From CPC320 sp002684375 (lineage in GTDB: Bacteria; Pseudomonadota; Alphaproteobacteria; Rhodobacterales; Rhodobacteraceae), in contig CBFIHZ010000022.1 in NCBI GenBank assembly GCA_965662545.1, positions 6,022 through 70,021 on the forward strand: 64,000 nt of DNA, read 5' to 3'. The notes beneath the pieces were generated by a model that ran no database searches, was not told the origin of the DNA, and saw only the letters and a list, made by a program, of their open reading frames with translations. The position numbers and the translations under genes were made by a program. Positions 1-8,011 of this stretch are shown piece after piece. Every line of letters starts with the position of its first letter. Within the stretch, counting starts at the first letter, position 1.

Positions 1-292
1 CCGCTTTTTCGGCAGCGATAATCGTCTCAAAGACTGCGGTGGCACGATCAATCGGCGCGGTGTCGGGAAAGGCGTGCTTGATCGCAATGATACCGGGACC
101 GTTGAGCAGAACATCGGCCCATTCGCCCATCAATGCCTTGCGGTCGCAATCTGCCAAGCCAGACCCGTCGTAGACTGGTACATTGTTTTGAATATAACCG
201 GCGCGCGGATAGTCCGCTGCTTGCGTCTGTCGTTTGGTCAAGGCCTTCAACTCGGCGAGGGCTCCGGATTTTTGATTGTACCACTGAGACAT
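1..292 (-). CDS. Phytanoyl-CoA dioxygenase-like protein (C-terminus beyond window)
   Basis: This is the last visible gene of the leftward inositol operon; only its first 97 residues lie in the window. It starts MSQWYNQKSG and contains NVPVYDGSGL and GPGIIAIKHAF, which resemble the N-terminal part of Fe(II)/2-oxoglutarate-dependent phytanoyl-CoA dioxygenase (PhyH) family proteins. The catalytic HxD...H residues would lie beyond the edge, so the family call rests on overall resemblance only. The start is supported by an AAGGAGGA ribosome site that overlaps the TAA stop of the upstream iolG, so the two genes are probably translated from one message. A role in inositol or methylinositol breakdown is inference from position. 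Confidence 0.5.
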   Translation of the reverse strand, partial: MSQWYNQKSGALAELKALTKRQTQAADYPRAGYIQNNVPVYDGSGLADCDRKALMGEWADVLLNGPGIIAIKHAFPDTAPIDRATAVFETIIAAEKA

Positions 293-309
293 TACTGTGA
301 CCTTCCTCC

Positions 310-1299
310 TTATGCGATGCGCTGAGGCTGGCCGGTTGCCAGCGCGGTTGCCGCGGCATCTGCCAGCATTTGGGCTTTTAATCCGTCTTCGATGTTTGGG
401 CTGGGTTGTACGCCGGCTTTGGTGGCCTCAATGAAATGTACCATCTCGAGGCGATAGGCCTCGCTGTACCGCTCAAGGAAAAAATGCTGCGCCGGGGCAC
501 GGCGAAATCCATCTTCGGTTGCAACCTCAACAGAGCTTTCCAACATATTATCAGCCCGCAACATGCCCTTACTGCCATGCACTTCGACACGTTGGTCATA
601 GCCATAGGTGGCGCGTCGCGAATTGGAAATCTGACAGATTTTCCCTGAGGCGGTTTGCAGCATAACCGCAGCCGTATCGACATCGCCAGCGGCCCCAATG
701 TCGGGATCGACAAGACAAGACCCGGTCGCCATGACCAAAACAGGGTCTTCGCCCAACATAAAGCGCGCCAAATCCAGATCATGGATCATCATATCGCGAA
801 AAATTCCGCCTGAGGACCGGATATAGGACAAGGGGGGCGGTGACGGGTCGCGGCTGAGAATAGTGAGCAGTTCAACAGTGCCAATCTCGCCTGCGGCCAA
901 CCGGCTTTGTACCGCTGCGAAATTGGGATCAAAGCGCCGATTGAACGCGGTTAGAAAGGTGACGCCTGCCTGTTCGACCGCAGTTTGACATTCTTTGATA
1001 CGCTCGACCGACATATCGACCGGCTTTTCGCAAAAGATGGCTTTGCCGGCCTTGGCAGCTTTCTGGATCAGCTCGTAATGCGTGTCGGTGGGGGTGCCGA
1101 TGACCACCGCATCGATGTCAGGGCTATTGATCAGCGCAGCGCCTCCCATCACCGGGGCACCGGATTTGTTGGCCAACGCCTGCGCCGCCTCTGGCAAAAA
1201 ATCGGCCACTGCAGCCACCCGTGCACCCGCAATCTGACCTAAACTGGCAGCATGCACCTGCCCGATACGACCACAGCCAAGAATTCCGATATTCAGCAT
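310..1299 (-). CDS. iolG: Inositol 2-dehydrogenase, Gfo/Idh/MocA family
   Basis: NAD-dependent dehydrogenase of 329 residues, expected to oxidise myo-inositol to 2-keto-myo-inositol (scyllo-inosose), the first step of inositol catabolism in the cytoplasm. The N-terminal Rossmann fold shows GILGCGRIGQVHA (residues 5-17). The family lysine motif CEKPVDMS is near residue 95, and the DMMIHDLDLARFM segment supplies the catalytic Asp/His pair. Length is normal for IolG. It lies 2 bp behind iolJ in the leftward iolDCBJG operon. Two more members of the same family lie in the opposite operon, so which enzyme takes which inositol stereoisomer cannot be settled; operon position with iolB/C/D makes this one the best candidate for the classical IolG. 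Confidence 0.85.
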   Translation of the reverse strand: MLNIGILGCGRIGQVHAASLGQIAGARVAAVADFLPEAAQALANKSGAPVMGGAALINSPDIDAVVIGTPTDTHYELIQKAAKAGKAIFCEKPVDMSVERIKECQTAVEQAGVTFLTAFNRRFDPNFAAVQSRLAAGEIGTVELLTILSRDPSPPPLSYIRSSGGIFRDMMIHDLDLARFMLGEDPVLVMATGSCLVDPDIGAAGDVDTAAVMLQTASGKICQISNSRRATYGYDQRVEVHGSKGMLRADNMLESSVEVATEDGFRRAPAQHFFLERYSEAYRLEMVHFIEATKAGVQPSPNIEDGLKAQMLADAAATALATGQPQRIA

Positions 1300-1301
1300 T
1301 T

Positions 1302-2144
1302 TTAAGTCCTTAGATCAGGGGCCCCAAAGGCCGAAATAACACGCATCGCGGCCGCCTTTACGGGATCGGCGGTTTCCCGCAGAATTTGCACGCGGTCAAA
1401 CCGGGTGGCATCTGCGGTCACAGCCGCACGCAGCGCCTGACCAAAGGCCATGCGCAATTCTGTGCCGATATTGAATTTGCAAATGCGGCTTTCAGCCGCC
1501 AACTGCGCACGCTGGGCCACCGGCACGCCCGAGCCACCATGGATCACCAGTGGCAGTTCGGTGACCGCCTCAATCGCTTTAATGCGAGCAACATCTAGCC
1601 CGCCCTGTTTGTCTTCTTGCAGATGCACATTGCCGCAAGAGATCGCCATCGCATCGACGCCGCTGTCTCGGGCAAAGCGGGCGGCCTCTTCGGGGTCAGT
1701 GCCGGTTGAGTTATCCCCATTGGCATAGCCGACAAAACCGATTTCGCCCTCGCAGGAAATACCTGCGTCATGGGCCATTTCGGCAATTGCGGCGGTCTCA
1801 TCAATGTTTTGAGAGAGCGGTTTGCGCGATCCGTCGTACATCAGCGAGGTAAAGCCGTTTTCAAGTGCAATTTTACACTCTTCATAAGTATAGCCATGAT
1901 CTAGATGCGCCACGACAGGCACATCGACACTTTCAGCCAGATGTCTGAACATATGTCCCAAGACGGGCAGGGGGGTATGTTCGCGACATGACGGGCCTGC
2001 CTGCAGGATCAGCGGCGCACCGAGCGCCTGCGCGGCCTCGGCATAGGCGCGCATATCTTCCCAGCCAAGGGTCACAAGCCCCCCCACAGCATAGCGGCCG
2101 TGCAGCGCCGGCTGCAGCACATCTGAGAGTGTTGCAAGGGTCAT
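1302..2144 (-). CDS. iolJ: Class II aldolase, probable 6-phospho-5-dehydro-2-deoxygluconate aldolase
   Basis: Class II fructose-bisphosphate aldolase family protein, 280 residues. In inositol catabolism the IolJ member splits 6-phospho-5-dehydro-2-deoxygluconate (the IolC product) into dihydroxyacetone phosphate and malonate semialdehyde. Zinc-ligand motifs are visible: VAHLDHGYTYEEC (near 100), GEIGFVGYANGD (near 135), and HGGSGV with the following phosphate-binding CKFNIGTELR. The ATG overlaps the iolB TGA by 4 nt (ATGA), so the two are translationally coupled. Many alphaproteobacteria use a DeoC- or LacD-like enzyme at this step, so iolJ rests on family plus context. Confidence 0.82.
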   Translation of the reverse strand: MTLATLSDVLQPALHGRYAVGGLVTLGWEDMRAYAEAAQALGAPLILQAGPSCREHTPLPVLGHMFRHLAESVDVPVVAHLDHGYTYEECKIALENGFTSLMYDGSRKPLSQNIDETAAIAEMAHDAGISCEGEIGFVGYANGDNSTGTDPEEAARFARDSGVDAMAISCGNVHLQEDKQGGLDVARIKAIEAVTELPLVIHGGSGVPVAQRAQLAAESRICKFNIGTELRMAFGQALRAAVTADATRFDRVQILRETADPVKAAAMRVISAFGAPDLRT

Positions 2145-2983
2145 TTAAATTTGGCCACCATGTCCATAATGCCTGGAATAGTATGTAATTGGGCGGCGTG
2201 GGTCGGCTGAAAATACTGTTTCAACGACCGCTGGCTCAACCCGCCCAAAATAGTGAAGTAGTACATTTCATAGCCCGGGAGCACGCAGCAGGGGTGATAG
2301 CCCTTGTCGAGACAAATCGTTGACCCATCCATGATATGATAGGCATCGCCAGGTTTGTTATCCTCTCGTTGCAGCATTTGAACGCCAGACCCGTAATTCG
2401 GCTTGAAGCGGAAATTATACGTTTCGTCATGGCGGGTTTCATCGGGCAACCGGTCGGTATCGTGCTTGTGGCTGGGAAAGCCGGACCACCCCCCCTGACC
2501 GACGGTGAACAATTCGCTGACCAGCAGGCGACCGACCTTATCGGCTTGTTGTTGACCCAGAATATGCTTGATCTTGCGGTGGGTTTTGGTGTCGTCAGAG
2601 CCATATTGCACCTTGTCCAATTCGGCCACCCTGACATCAAACGGCTCAAGCACCTTGTCGTATTTGGCGCCAGCGATGAATATCTCTGCCCCATCGGTGA
2701 GGCAGGTAAACTCGGCTGTCATACCAACTGGCACATAGACCCCTTCGGGTTCGCCATCCCAGACATCGACTGTCCGGGTGCCCAGTGCATCATAGCTCTG
2801 TCCGCCCACAGTAACGTCAATTGTGCCGGTGGCCGGGACAATGCATGTTTCATATCCCGGCACCGCATAGCGAAACTGCTCGCCAGCTTTCAGTTTGACG
2901 ATGTTGAAATAATTGAGCGGCACCAGCGCGTCATCGACATCAACGATCGGTCTATTTTCATTGTCAAACGGGGCGATATGCAT
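2141..2983 (-). CDS. iolB: 5-deoxy-glucuronate isomerase
   Basis: IolB isomerises 5-deoxy-D-glucuronate, the product of IolD, to 5-dehydro-2-deoxy-D-gluconate. The 280-residue protein begins MHIAPFDNENRPI and contains the cupin-like metal-binding segment GGWSGFPSHKHDTDRLPDETRHDE followed by YNFRFKP, typical of KduI/IolB enzymes. An open frame extends 73 codons further upstream, but that stretch overlaps the iolC 3' end and has no family resemblance. The chosen ATG has a good ribosome site (AAGGAAAG, about 6 nt upstream). It sits between iolC and iolJ in the leftward operon. Confidence 0.93.
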   Translation of the reverse strand: MHIAPFDNENRPIVDVDDALVPLNYFNIVKLKAGEQFRYAVPGYETCIVPATGTIDVTVGGQSYDALGTRTVDVWDGEPEGVYVPVGMTAEFTCLTDGAEIFIAGAKYDKVLEPFDVRVAELDKVQYGSDDTKTHRKIKHILGQQQADKVGRLLVSELFTVGQGGWSGFPSHKHDTDRLPDETRHDETYNFRFKPNYGSGVQMLQREDNKPGDAYHIMDGSTICLDKGYHPCCVLPGYEMYYFTILGGLSQRSLKQYFQPTHAAQLHTIPGIMDMVAKFK

Positions 2984-3017
2984 CGGCTTTCCTTTTTGTA
3001 TCATCTTTTGAAGACGG

Positions 3018-3998
3018 CTAAATAGTGGTGGGGCCCGGGTGGTTTTGTAAAAACGTGGCCAGCGTTTCGCTATCGGCCATAGCAGGGGCACAGCCGGGTT
3101 TTGAGACGGTGATCGAGGCGCAGGCAGAGCCGTGCAAAACTGCTTGCTGCAAATTGTGGCCCGCCGCAATCGATGAGACCAGTCCGGCCATAAAGCTGTC
3201 ACCAGCCCCGGTGGGTTTCAACGCTTGAACCGGATAGATGCCGGTGCGAAATTCGGTCTCAGGCGTGATAGTGATCGAGCCGTCTTCGCCCATTTTGTAA
3301 ATCACCAATTGCGCAGAGCTCTGCGCCAGATCGCGGGCTTTTTGTAAACCGCGGGCCTTGTCGCCGCTCATAAAGCCAAACTCATCGTCATTTCCAACGA
3401 TGGCGTCAGACAGGGTGGCGGCTTTTGATAGAACCTCTTCTGCAATCTGCGCCGAGGGCCATGAATAGGGGCGGTAGTCGACGTCAAACAGGATCGGAAG
3501 TCCAGCAGCGCGCGCCAACTCAAAGGCCCGAAACGCGGCGCTGCGCGACGGTTCGGCAGCAAAAACGGTGCCGGCGGTGATTAAGGCGCCATAGGCGGTA
3601 TAGTCTACGGCCTCGACATCTGCGATGGTCATCTCGAAATCGGCGGCCCCATTGCGGTAAATTACCGATTGATGATCCTCGACCCGGCTTTCATACACCG
3701 CCAGAGAATTGCGTGCCTCGCCTCCGACATTTTTCACATAGTGCGGGTCGATGCCGTAATGACGCAATTGGTTCAGGCAGTAGCGCCCGACAGAATCATC
3801 GGATACCGAGGTGACAAGCGCGGCTTGCCCACCCAGTTTGACGATCCCCGCAGCGATATTGGCCGATGATCCGCCCATGCCAACGGACATGGTGGTTGCG
3901 TCTTCGGTTTTGCAGCCCGGTGGATCGGGGAAAAAGTCGATACCGACGCGGCCGATGACCAGAAAATTATTCTCGCGGATGCCGTTGAACAGAGTCAT
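3018..3998 (-). CDS. iolC: 5-dehydro-2-deoxygluconokinase
   Basis: PfkB/ribokinase-family kinase of 326 residues that phosphorylates 5-dehydro-2-deoxygluconate at the 6 position. Family signatures are clear: the N-terminal substrate-binding strand FLVIGRVGIDFFPDPPGC, the GGSSANIAAG motif, and the C-terminal KPTGAGDSFMAGL with the catalytic Asp of GAGD. The start MTLFNGIREN is chosen because its ATG overlaps the iolD stop as TGATG (1-nt overlap). A 13-codon in-frame extension into iolD is unlikely. It is a normal-length bacterial IolC without the C-terminal aldolase-like fusion seen in some species. Confidence 0.93.
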   Translation of the reverse strand: MTLFNGIRENNFLVIGRVGIDFFPDPPGCKTEDATTMSVGMGGSSANIAAGIVKLGGQAALVTSVSDDSVGRYCLNQLRHYGIDPHYVKNVGGEARNSLAVYESRVEDHQSVIYRNGAADFEMTIADVEAVDYTAYGALITAGTVFAAEPSRSAAFRAFELARAAGLPILFDVDYRPYSWPSAQIAEEVLSKAATLSDAIVGNDDEFGFMSGDKARGLQKARDLAQSSAQLVIYKMGEDGSITITPETEFRTGIYPVQALKPTGAGDSFMAGLVSSIAAGHNLQQAVLHGSACASITVSKPGCAPAMADSETLATFLQNHPGPTTI

Positions 3999-5866
3999 CA
4001 GATGCCCCGACGCTGTTTGGGTCGACTCGATTCCCACTCAATATGAGCATTGCGAATTTTCACGCTGTCAGTGACATGAGGAGTGCCAACCTCCCACCAC
4101 GTATGGCCGCCTTCGGTCCAACCTACGTATGGGTCGACCTGCATCACAATGACCGAGGTTTGATCCGCGCTTTGCGCCCGTTTAAAGGCAGCACCCAATT
4201 CTGCGGGGTTTTGCACGGTTTCGGACAGCGCCCCCATGGATTTTGCATGCGCCTCGAAATCCACGGCAAAGGGTTCAGGGATCGTGGGGCAGTCTTTTAT
4301 CAGATTGTTAAAGCTCTCGTTTCCGGTGTTGTTTTGCAATTTGTTGATCACCGCAAACCCACCATTGTCGAGCACCAGAATAATCAGCTTTTTACCGGTC
4401 AGAACCGATGAATAGATATCAGAGTTCAACATCAGGTAAGACCCGTCACCGACAAAGCTGATGGTGTCTGCCTCGGGTTCTTTTTCAGATTGTGCAATCC
4501 GTGCGCCCCAAGCACCGGCAATTTCATAGCCCATGCATGAAAATCCAAACTCGACATCGACGGTGCCGGTTTTCAGGGTGCGCCAATTGGCGGTGACCTC
4601 GGCCGGCAACCCGCCTGCTGCGGCGACTACGCGATCGTGATCTGCGACCAGAGCATTGACCACCCCGATTGCCTGCGCATAGGAATTAGGCCGATTATCG
4701 CCTGCGCGTACCGTCTCTGCGACGGTGTGATCCCAAATTTGGCGCTGGGCCTGTGCCTCTTTGGTCCATGTCGGATCACCGCACCGCTCACCCAGTGTCT
4801 TTTGCAGCGCAGCGAGGCCCAGCTTTGCGTCACCAACCACCGGCAAAGACCGGTGTTTGGCGGCATCGTGACGCGCCGCATTCAATGAAATGAACTGTGC
4901 GTCATGAGAAAATGCAGTCCACGATCCTGTGGTGAAATCCTGTAACCGGCAGCCTACAGACAAAATCACATCGGCGCGCTCTGCGGCCCAGTTTGCGCTG
5001 TCGGATCCGGTAACACCGACGGGTCCGATATTCAGCGGGTGCGTCGCCAGCATGTTGGCGCGTCCGGCAATGGTTTCCACCACCGGTATGTTGAGCGTTT
5101 CGGCAAAAGAGCTCAGCTCTTTGATGGCTCCCGAATATTGCACGCCGCCGCCGGCGATGATCAATGGTCTTTTGGCTGATGCGACCAGACTTGCGGCGTC
5201 TTCAATTTCGGTGATATCGGGGGCTTGGCGACGTATGTGGTGCACGCGCTCTTCAAAGAAAGCAGCGGGAAAGTCATAGCTCCAGCCCTGCACGTCCTGC
5301 GGCAGCGCGATAAACGTCGGGCCACAATCGGCCGGATCCAGCATCGTCGCCAGCGCTGCTGGCAGCGACTGGATCACCTGCGCTGGATGGGTGATTCTAT
5401 CCCAATACCGCGTGACGGCCTTGAAGGCATCATTGACCCCCATGGTAGGGTCGCCAAAATGTTCTAATTGCTGCAAGACAGGGTCAGGCAGGCGGGTCAA
5501 AAATGTGTCGCCGCACAGCATCAGCATGGGCAGGCGGTTGGCATGCGCCAGTCCAGCCGCCGTAAGCAGGTTTGCGGTGCCAGGGCCGGCCGAGGCCGTG
5601 CAAAACATAAATCGACGGCGCAGGTGGTACTTGGCATATCCGGCCGCAGCAAAGCCCATCGATTGCTCGTTCTGACCCCGGTAAAGCGGCAACGTGTCTT
5701 GGGCATTGTAAAGCGCCTCGCCCAGACAGCTCACGTTACCATGTCCGAAAATACCAAAACCACCGCCGCAAATGCGCGTCTTCTCGCCATCAATAATTAA
5801 GAATTGATTGGCCAAATACTTAATAATTGCTTGCGCTGTTGTCAGTCGCAGAGTGCTGTCGGACAT
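3998..5866 (-). CDS. iolD: 3D-(3,5/4)-trihydroxycyclohexane-1,2-dione hydrolase
   Basis: Thiamine diphosphate-dependent enzyme of 622 residues that opens the cyclohexane ring of the inosose dehydratase product to give 5-deoxy-glucuronate. The N-terminal pyrimidine domain carries the conserved glutamate region (YRGQNEQSMGFAAAGYAK). The central domain and the C-terminal PP domain follow, with the ThDP/Mg motif GDGSYLMLNSDIYSS near residue 480. First gene of the leftward iol operon. ATG at 5866 is chosen over an upstream in-frame ATG because of a GGAGGG ribosome site and better fit to family N-termini. The promoter must lie in the 124 bp shared with the rightward operon, where the LacI-type palindrome is found. 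Confidence 0.95.
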   Translation of the reverse strand: MSDSTLRLTTAQAIIKYLANQFLIIDGEKTRICGGGFGIFGHGNVSCLGEALYNAQDTLPLYRGQNEQSMGFAAAGYAKYHLRRRFMFCTASAGPGTANLLTAAGLAHANRLPMLMLCGDTFLTRLPDPVLQQLEHFGDPTMGVNDAFKAVTRYWDRITHPAQVIQSLPAALATMLDPADCGPTFIALPQDVQGWSYDFPAAFFEERVHHIRRQAPDITEIEDAASLVASAKRPLIIAGGGVQYSGAIKELSSFAETLNIPVVETIAGRANMLATHPLNIGPVGVTGSDSANWAAERADVILSVGCRLQDFTTGSWTAFSHDAQFISLNAARHDAAKHRSLPVVGDAKLGLAALQKTLGERCGDPTWTKEAQAQRQIWDHTVAETVRAGDNRPNSYAQAIGVVNALVADHDRVVAAAGGLPAEVTANWRTLKTGTVDVEFGFSCMGYEIAGAWGARIAQSEKEPEADTISFVGDGSYLMLNSDIYSSVLTGKKLIILVLDNGGFAVINKLQNNTGNESFNNLIKDCPTIPEPFAVDFEAHAKSMGALSETVQNPAELGAAFKRAQSADQTSVIVMQVDPYVGWTEGGHTWWEVGTPHVTDSVKIRNAHIEWESSRPKQRRGI

Positions 5867-5950
5867 CGCTAACGTCCCTCCGTTTGAGGCCAAGGTACAT
5901 CTGCGCAGCGATTGCGCGTTGACCTTTTATTGGCTTTCAAGATACAAACT

Positions 5951-5966
5951 TTGCAACCGGTTGCAA
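5951..5966. promoter_or_regulatory. LacI-type operator palindrome in the iol divergent promoter region
   Basis: Perfect 16-bp palindrome TTGCAACCGGTTGCAA, with the central CG step usual for LacI/GalR operators. It lies between iolD (start at 5866, leftward) and the dehydrogenase gene at 5991 (rightward), placed to control both. The same 16 bp recur once more, in front of the transporter operon at 10307-10328. The LacI gene at 9222-10223 is the obvious reader. Confidence 0.85.
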
Positions 5967-5990
5967 TCGGTTTTTCTTGGGGGAAATGCT

Positions 5991-7094
5991 ATGTCGAACA
6001 TTGGCATTGGAATTGTTGGTGGCGGGTATATGGGCAAGGCCCACGCGGTCGCTATGGCGGCGGTTGGCGCGGTGTTCGAAACTGGCCTGCGCCCCGTGCT
6101 CGAGGTTGTTTCGGCGTCGTCGTTCGATTCGGCCGAACACTACCGGAAAGCCTATGGGTTTAACCGGGCGGCGAGGGATTGGCGCGATCTGGTGCAGGAC
6201 CCCAAGGTGGAGGCGGTGATCATTGCCTCCCCGCAGAACACCCACCTTGAAATAGCGCGTCTTGCCTTTGCACTCGGCAAACCGGTTTTTTGCGAAAAAC
6301 CAATGGGTGCATCACGTCCAGAGAGCCGTGAGATGGTGGCTCTGGCCGCTGAATCTAAGCAGCCTAATATGGTCGGCTTTAACTATATCCGCACCCCGGC
6401 CAGCCAATACGTCGCGCAGTTGCTGGCCGAGGGCGCGATCGGTGAGGTAATCTGGTTCCGGGGTGAACATACCGAGGATTTTCTTGGCGATCCGGCTGCC
6501 CCTGCCACTTGGCGCACTGAGGGCGATGCCAATGGCACCATCGGCGATCTCGCGCCGCATATGGTGAATTGCGCATTGGCACTGTTGGGGCCGGTGGTCG
6601 AGGTGAGCGCTGTCATTGAAACCGTGTATAAAAACCGTCCCGGCGGTGAGGTAAGCAATGATGATCAGGCACAAATGATGTGCCGCTTTGCCAATGGTGC
6701 GATGGGGCATATGTTTTTCAGCCGTGTCGCGACAGGGCGCAAGATGGGCTATGCCTATGAAATTCACGGCTCGAAAGGCGCGATCCGCTTTGATCAAGAG
6801 GATCAGAACGCGGTCTGGCTGTACCGGTCCGAAGGGGCCGAAGCGACGCGGGGCTTTACAAAAATTCTGACGGGGCCCGCGCATCCCAATTATGCGGCTT
6901 TCTGCCAGGGGCCGGGCCATGGCACCGGGTATCAAGACCAGATTATCATAGAGGCGCGTGATTTTCTGCAGGCCATCGAAACTGGCACGCCGGTCTGGCC
7001 AACCTTTGCCGACGGCCTTGCCGTCGCGGACGTCATTGCGGCCGCGCGTACATCATCAAATTCAAAATCTTGGACTTTTGTCGAGGTCAGCTAA
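5991..7094 (+). CDS. Gfo/Idh/MocA family oxidoreductase in the inositol locus
   Basis: NAD(P)-dependent dehydrogenase, 367 residues, first gene of the rightward operon. The Rossmann motif GIVGGGYMGKAHAV is at residues 7-20, the active-site lysine motif CEKPMGAS near 105, and GDLAPHMVNCAL supplies the catalytic His. A much longer open frame exists upstream, but the ATG at 5991 is preceded by a GGGGGAAA ribosome site and begins the family-like sequence. Its partners (an IolE-like protein and another dehydrogenase) and the shared LacI operator place it in inositol metabolism. Likely substrates are inositol stereoisomers, keto-inositols or a related polyol; the exact one cannot be read from sequence. 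Confidence 0.85.
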   Translation: MSNIGIGIVGGGYMGKAHAVAMAAVGAVFETGLRPVLEVVSASSFDSAEHYRKAYGFNRAARDWRDLVQDPKVEAVIIASPQNTHLEIARLAFALGKPVFCEKPMGASRPESREMVALAAESKQPNMVGFNYIRTPASQYVAQLLAEGAIGEVIWFRGEHTEDFLGDPAAPATWRTEGDANGTIGDLAPHMVNCALALLGPVVEVSAVIETVYKNRPGGEVSNDDQAQMMCRFANGAMGHMFFSRVATGRKMGYAYEIHGSKGAIRFDQEDQNAVWLYRSEGAEATRGFTKILTGPAHPNYAAFCQGPGHGTGYQDQIIIEARDFLQAIETGTPVWPTFADGLAVADVIAAARTSSNSKSWTFVEVS

Positions 7095-7113
7095 AGTAGA
7101 AAGGCTCAGGCTT

Positions 7114-8001
7114 ATGAGTATCAGAATTGGCAATGCGCCCTGTTCTTGGGGGGTCGAATTTCCCAATGATCCGCGCAACCCGGACTGGAAAACTGTCCTG
7201 AAAGAATGCGCCGAGGCGGGCTATAAAGGGATCGAGTTGGGACCGGTCGGCTTTATGCCGGAAGATCCCGCCCAAGTCTCTGATGCTTTTGCCGAAAACG
7301 GACTTGAGATGATTGGTGGTGTGGTATTTCGGGCCTTTCACGATGCCGCGCAATGGGACGACGTGCTGGATGGGTCTAAGCGAACCTGCGAGGCGTTGGT
7401 GGCGCATGGTGCTCGGCATCTGGTGCTGATCGACAGTATTTCGCCACGTCGCGCCCCAACTGCAGGACGTGCGCTTGAAGCCGAGCATATGGACGAGGCT
7501 GAATGGGCCGCATATGTCACCCGCTTTCGGGAAATTTGTAAAATGGGCGTCGATCACGGGCTGACGGTGGGCGTGCACGCCCATGCCGCGGGGTTCATGG
7601 ATTTTGAGCCCGAGTTGGAGCGTTTGCTGGGTGAAATCCCCGAAGATTTGCTACAGATTTGTTTTGATACCGGACATCATTCCTATGCCGGGTTTGATCC
7701 AATTGCTTTCATGGAAAAATGGATTAATCGCATCAGCTATATGCACTTCAAAGATATTGACCCTAAGGTAAAGGCTGAAGTGATTGCCAAGCGCACCGGA
7801 TTCTACGAGGCCTGTGGACAGGGCATTTTTTGTAATCTAGGGGACGGTGACGTCGATTTTCCCGCCGCGCGCCAGCTTTTGCTGGACCACGGGTTCGAGG
7901 GGTGGTGTACCGTTGAGCAGGATTGTGATCCAACCCTTGATGTGAAGCCGGTTGATGATGCCCACTTAAACCGCACATATCTACAGTCTATCGGGTTTTA
8001 A
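7114..8001 (+). CDS. iolE: Sugar phosphate isomerase/epimerase, probable inosose dehydratase (IolE-like)
   Basis: TIM-barrel protein of the xylose-isomerase-like AP endonuclease 2 superfamily, 295 residues. It starts MSIRIGNAPCSWGVEF. Metal ligand positions are visible: the Glu in GIELGP, the Asp/His of CFDTGHHSYAG, the His of YMHFKDID and the Glu of CTVEQDCDP. IolE members dehydrate 2-keto-myo-inositol to the diketone used by IolD, and no other candidate for that step is present while iolB/C/D/G/J are. An IolI- or IolH-type isomerase is the main alternative. The spacing of 19 bp behind the upstream dehydrogenase and 10 bp before the next gene indicates one operon. Confidence 0.68.
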   Translation: MSIRIGNAPCSWGVEFPNDPRNPDWKTVLKECAEAGYKGIELGPVGFMPEDPAQVSDAFAENGLEMIGGVVFRAFHDAAQWDDVLDGSKRTCEALVAHGARHLVLIDSISPRRAPTAGRALEAEHMDEAEWAAYVTRFREICKMGVDHGLTVGVHAHAAGFMDFEPELERLLGEIPEDLLQICFDTGHHSYAGFDPIAFMEKWINRISYMHFKDIDPKVKAEVIAKRTGFYEACGQGIFCNLGDGDVDFPAARQLLLDHGFEGWCTVEQDCDPTLDVKPVDDAHLNRTYLQSIGF

Positions 8002-8011
8002 GGAGCGATAT

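Noticed and set aside
2336..3025. 229-codon open frame on the plus strand
   Set aside because: It lies antisense to iolB, has no ribosome site and no family resemblance, while iolB is unambiguous.
2984..3202. N-terminal extension of iolB by 73 codons
   Set aside because: It overlaps the iolC 3' end, and the internal ATG has the ribosome site and begins the family-like sequence.
5808..5990. Longer start for the dehydrogenase at 5991, crossing the operator
   Set aside because: The added residues do not resemble the family, and the operator and promoters must lie in this stretch.
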